Assembly (NCBI GenBank): GCA_024405335.1
Contig: JAKSOX010000023.1
Coordinates: 1-16,212, forward strand
Direction: 5' to 3'
Source: Kiritimatiellia bacterium
GTDB taxonomy: Bacteria; Verrucomicrobiota; Kiritimatiellia; RFP12; UBA1067
Length of the DNA: 16,212 nucleotides
Below the pieces are notes generated by a model that saw only the letters and a list, made by a program, of their open reading frames with translations, was not told the DNA's origin and made no database searches. The position numbers and the translations under genes are program-made. Positions 13,268-16,212 of this stretch are shown piece after piece. The first letter of the stretch is position 1; every line of letters starts with the position of its first letter.

Positions 13268-14299
13268 TCACTTGCGGAGCTTGACGACCAGCCGGCCGGT
13301 TTTGAGCTCGTCGTCCACGTCGTCCATGGAAACGGCCTTGCCCCGGTTTTCGGCCTTCATCGCGTCGCGCAGTTTCTTGCGGACGTCGTCGCGCTTGAGC
13401 GAACGGCCGTAGGGAATTTCGCCGATTTTCACGTATTCGTCCGGACGGCGCGCGTTCTTGGCCGCGAAGGAAATCTCGTAGGCGATTTCCGGCGAGCGCA
13501 AGCCCAGCTTGTCCGCCACCTCTTCGATCAGGCCGAACTCGGACGCCGCCGGATCGAACGGCGTTCCTTCGGCAGGCACCGCCACACGCCGTTCGGTCGC
13601 GCGGACGCCGCCGGCCGGCATGAACGCCACGCGGACGTCCTGCATGAGCAAATACGACGTGCCGGAAACGAGCTTGCCGAAATCTTCCAAGGACACGTCT
13701 TCCGCTTCGGCGCCTTCGGGATCCAGCAGTTGGACGCGCATCGGCTTCTTGTCCTGCTCGGGATAACGCGTCACTTCGTAAACCGAATACGCCGCCGAAC
13801 CGCCCGCGAGAAACACGTGGCTCACGGTCTCGGCCTGCACTTTCTTGCCCAAACGCAGATCCGGGAGGTTCGCGGCGTGCGCCGCGCGGCAACCGTGGAG
13901 ACGACTCCCCAGCGCCTTGTAGGCGAGCTTGCGGTCGAGCTTGGCTTTTTCTGCGGCCTTTTTCTCCTCCTGCTTCGCGCGTTCGGCCTTTTCCGCGGCC
14001 TCCTTCTTTTCCTTGGCGGCGCGCGCCTCGGCGCGGCGCTGGGACGCGCGCTCGAGTTCCATTTCCTTTTCCTTCAACCGTTCCTGCTGGCGCATCTGCT
14101 CCATGAGCGCCGCCTGGGCCGCTTCGCGCCGTTTGCCTTCCTGGTAGTTCTTGTAGACGAACCACCCGCCCACGAGAATGGCGCCCGCCAACGCGACGAT
14201 GCAGACCGTCGTCACGATTTCCTTCATCAGCAACGTGCGTTGGATTTGGCGGCGTACTTCGAGCTGACGCAGTTTGTCTTTCTTTTCTGGTGCGGCCAT
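13268..14299 (-). CDS. TolA-like protein: one membrane helix, charged coiled coil, C-terminal domain of unknown function
   Basis: A 343-residue protein. A basic cytoplasmic N-terminus (1-26) is followed by one membrane helix (about 28-48, IVTTVCIVALAGAILVGGWF). A long Glu/Lys/Ala-rich coiled coil (about 55-125) and a mixed alpha/beta domain (about 140-343) follow. The helix plus Ala/Glu/Lys rod is the architecture of TolA/TonB-like envelope proteins, but the C-terminal domain does not match the TolA or TonB fold by eye, and such rods are low complexity, so homology should not be assumed. Orientation by the positive-inside rule would put the rod and C-terminal domain in the periplasm. The ATG at 14299 has AAGGAG 6 nt upstream. 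It precedes pilT by 31 bp, so a link to the pilus motor is possible but unproven. Function unknown. Confidence 0.85.
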   Translation of the reverse strand: MAAPEKKDKLRQLEVRRQIQRTLLMKEIVTTVCIVALAGAILVGGWFVYKNYQEGKRREAAQAALMEQMRQQERLKEKEMELERASQRRAEARAAKEKKEAAEKAERAKQEEKKAAEKAKLDRKLAYKALGSRLHGCRAAHAANLPDLRLGKKVQAETVSHVFLAGGSAAYSVYEVTRYPEQDKKPMRVQLLDPEGAEAEDVSLEDFGKLVSGTSYLLMQDVRVAFMPAGGVRATERRVAVPAEGTPFDPAASEFGLIEEVADKLGLRSPEIAYEISFAAKNARRPDEYVKIGEIPYGRSLKRDDVRKKLRDAMKAENRGKAVSMDDVDDELKTGRLVVKLRK

Positions 14300-14342
14300 G
14301 TCGGACTCCTTTTCGTTTTCTGGTGGCGAAATTGCGGAACGG

Positions 14343-15506
14343 TCACGCCAACGCCTTGGCGAGCGCGGCGATTTGCGAACGGCTTTCGTCGGTCAACGCG
14401 GATTTGACCGTGACGACGGGTTCGGCGAAGGCGACGTCCTTCAAGCCGGCGAGCATGCCTTTCATCGTTTTGGCGGCGTTGGGCGCCCAGGTTCCGTTTT
14501 CGATGAAACCGACCGTCCGCTTCTGGTAGTTGCGCTCGACCAGATGGTGGATGAAGGCGTGCATGAACGGGAACACGTCGTTGTTGTAGGTGGTGGTCGC
14601 CAGCACGAGCTTGCCGTAGCGGAACGCGTCCTCGACCGTCTCGGGCATGTCGTCGCGCGCGAGATCGGAAATCGCCACTTTTGGGCATCCCGCATTGAGC
14701 AGTTCCTCCTTGAGCAGCAACGCCGCCGCTTTCGTGTGGCCGTACACGCTCGTGTAGGCGATGCAGACGCCGGGAGATTCGACTTCGTAGCCGGACCACG
14801 TGGCGTACTGCTTGACGGCGTGCGCGACGGCTTCGCCTTTGAGAACGGGACCGTGCAACGGGCAAACCGTTTCGATCTGGAGGCCCGCGGCCTTTTTGAG
14901 CAGCGCCTGGACCTGCGGACCGTACTTGCCCACGATGCCGACGTAGTAGCGGCGCGCTTCGCAATCCCACCCTTCTGGATCTTCGACGTCGTTGGCGCCG
15001 AACTTGCCGAAACCGTCGGCGGAGAACAAGATTTTCTCCGTCGGGTCGTAGGAAACCATCACCTCGGGCCAATGCACCATCGGCGCGGACACGAACGCGA
15101 GCTTGTGCCTGCCCAAATCGAGCACGTCGCCTTCCTTGACCACGAGCCGGTTGGGGGCCACGCCGGGGCCGAAGAACTGCTCCATGAACTTGAACGCCTG
15201 GGCGCTCGCCACCACCGTCGCGGACGGAAAACGTTCGAGCGCCTTGGCGATGCAGGCGGAATGGTCCGGCTCCATGTGGTGGACCACCAGGTAGTCGGGT
15301 GCGCCGCCGCCGAGCGCCGCGGCCACGTTCCCCAGCCACTCGTCGCAAAAGCGGGCGTCGACGGTGTCCATCACCGCCGTCTTCGCGTCCTTGACCAGAT
15401 AGCTGTTGTAGGCCATTCCGAGCGGCACCACGTACTGGCCTTCGAAAAGGTCGACGTCGTGGTCGTTCACGCCCACGTAGACGACGTCGTCGCATATTTC
15501 CATCAT
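14343..15506 (-). CDS. Flavodiiron protein (A-type flavoprotein, FprA-like)
   Basis: A 387-residue cytoplasmic flavoenzyme that reduces O2 to water and/or NO to N2O using electrons from rubredoxin or a similar donor, typical of anaerobes. The metallo-beta-lactamase-like domain holds the full diiron set: HMEPDHS (H77, E79, D81), H145 (PMVHWPE), D164 (SADGFG) and H218 (CPLHGP). The flavodoxin domain begins at about 247 with the FMN loop YTSVYGHTKAA and includes TTTYNNDVFP (304-313). There is no C-terminal rubredoxin or NADH-reductase extension, so electrons must come from a separate carrier not seen here. The start at 15506 (tandem ATGs) follows AAGGAG by 6 nt. Confidence 0.93.
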   Translation of the reverse strand: MMEICDDVVYVGVNDHDVDLFEGQYVVPLGMAYNSYLVKDAKTAVMDTVDARFCDEWLGNVAAALGGGAPDYLVVHHMEPDHSACIAKALERFPSATVVASAQAFKFMEQFFGPGVAPNRLVVKEGDVLDLGRHKLAFVSAPMVHWPEVMVSYDPTEKILFSADGFGKFGANDVEDPEGWDCEARRYYVGIVGKYGPQVQALLKKAAGLQIETVCPLHGPVLKGEAVAHAVKQYATWSGYEVESPGVCIAYTSVYGHTKAAALLLKEELLNAGCPKVAISDLARDDMPETVEDAFRYGKLVLATTTYNNDVFPFMHAFIHHLVERNYQKRTVGFIENGTWAPNAAKTMKGMLAGLKDVAFAEPVVTVKSALTDESRSQIAALAKALA

Positions 15507-15527
15507 TCCGTTCTCCTTTTGCCTCTC

Positions 15528-15543
15528 CCGGCGCCAAGGCCGG
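15528..15543 (-). terminator. Weak hairpin just after the carB stop
   Basis: Arms CCGGC and GCCGG with a 6-nt loop begin 1 nt past the carB TGA. There is no U-tract and the stem is only 5 bp. It could attenuate read-through from carB into the flavodiiron gene, or be incidental to the GC-rich spacer. Confidence 0.2.
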
Positions 15544-15544
15544 A

Positions 15545-16212
15545 TCAATTCTCGATGGCCGCGTGGTAGCTCTGCAAGCTGCGCACTTCGCCCTTGCCGT
15601 CGCGCGCCGCCTTGATGCCTTCCGCCGCCGCGCTTGCGGCCGCCAACGTGGTGAGGTACGGCACGCGGTATTTGATCGCGGCCTGGCGGATGCGGCAATC
15701 GTCCGCGCGCGCGTCGCGCCGACCGGACGGCGTGTTGATGACGAGCGACACCTCGCGGTTTTTGATCGCGTCCAGAACGTCCGGACGACCCTCGCCGATT
15801 TTGGCGATCGTCTCCGCGGAGACGCCGCGCTCGTTGAGCCACTTGGCCGTGCCTTCGGTGGCGATCACGCGGAAACCGAGGTTCGCGAGCTTCGCGACGG
15901 CCGCGGCGGCGTCTTCCGCCTTCTCGGAAAGCGACACCAGCACCTGGCCGGGCTGGATCGGCAACGGCGACCCCGCCGCCTCCTGGCTCTTGAAATACGC
16001 GAGCCCGAACGTGTCCGCCAACCCGAGCACTTCGCCGGTGGAGCGCATTTCCGGCCCGAGCACGGGGTCGACTTCCGGGAACTTCTCGAACGGCATCACG
16101 GCTTCCTTCACGCCGTAGTACGGAATGACCTTCTTCTTGTCGAGGCCGAGATCCTTGACCGTCTTGCCGAGCATGAGCTCGGTCGCGATGCCGGCCATCT
16201 GCGTGCCGGCGA
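15545..16212 (-). CDS. carB: Carbamoyl-phosphate synthase large chain, C-terminal part
   Basis: The last 222 residues are visible; the gene enters from the right edge. It reads from the end of the second ATP-grasp unit (GTQMAGIATELMLGKTVKD, the CarB 'P-A-KIA--VMAGK' region) through EVDPVLGPEMRSTGEVLG into the MGS-like allosteric domain (from about GQVLVSLSEKAEDA). That domain includes FRVIATEGTAKWLNERG and VSLVINTPSGR, which bind effectors such as UMP or ornithine in known enzymes. CarB makes carbamoyl phosphate for pyrimidine and arginine synthesis. The stop is 38 bp before the flavodiiron gene. No carA or pyr genes are in view. Confidence 0.93.
   Translation of the reverse strand, partial: AGTQMAGIATELMLGKTVKDLGLDKKKVIPYYGVKEAVMPFEKFPEVDPVLGPEMRSTGEVLGLADTFGLAYFKSQEAAGSPLPIQPGQVLVSLSEKAEDAAAAVAKLANLGFRVIATEGTAKWLNERGVSAETIAKIGEGRPDVLDAIKNREVSLVINTPSGRRDARADDCRIRQAAIKYRVPYLTTLAAASAAAEGIKAARDGKGEVRSLQSYHAAIEN

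Noticed and set aside
1..16212. CRISPR arrays, tRNA or rRNA genes, insertion sequences, att sites, defence or toxin-antitoxin genes
   Set aside because: No repeat-spacer pattern, cloverleaf, transposase motif or terminal inverted repeat was seen; nearly all sequence is covered by conventional genes.

Overview
This is a GC-rich, tightly packed bacterial chromosome segment with no tRNA, rRNA, CRISPR array or insertion sequence that I can see. Gene content suggests an anaerobic, glycan-using Gram-negative, possibly of the PVC group (Kiritimatiellota-like). The reasons are a GH123/DUF4091-type secreted glycosidase, a secreted PhoA, an animal-like UDP-glucose dehydrogenase, a flavodiiron protein and a lone PilT. 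That placement is inference; no marker gene is present.

Layout. (1) Positions 1-5139, minus strand, is one operon read right to left: secreted alkaline phosphatase (phoA), an eight-helix YibE/F membrane protein, a secreted GH123-like glycosidase, and a secreted helical protein running off the left edge. It looks like an envelope unit that dephosphorylates and trims extracellular substrates. (2) Positions 5140-5312 is a divergent intergenic region, AT-rich relative to its surroundings, and the only gap over 100 bp. It carries two back-to-back promoters and three dyad elements. (3) Positions 5313-7096, plus strand, is a two-gene operon: an aminoglycoside-phosphotransferase-fold small-molecule kinase and an HpcH/HpaI aldolase, overlapping by 4 bp. 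(4) Positions 7097-7130 is a convergent gap with a GC-rich hairpin. (5) Positions 7131-16212, minus strand, is a nine-gene run with gaps of 43 bp or less. Read right to left it holds carB (C-terminal part), a flavodiiron protein, a TolA-like membrane coiled-coil protein, pilT, potB, potC, UDP-glucose dehydrogenase, a full-length CNNM/CorC protein and a short CNNM-only paralogue.

The most unusual signal is in the divergent region. Both operon-first genes (phoA and the kinase) have an extended -10 element (TG-N-TAC-[AT]-AT) ending exactly 7 nt before the ATG and no Shine-Dalgarno sequence. Most operon-internal genes have a visible AGGAG-like site or a 4-bp start/stop overlap. This predicts leaderless mRNAs for both units. 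I found no evidence for a wholly new defence or mobile system here; the other observations are unusual operon arrangements.
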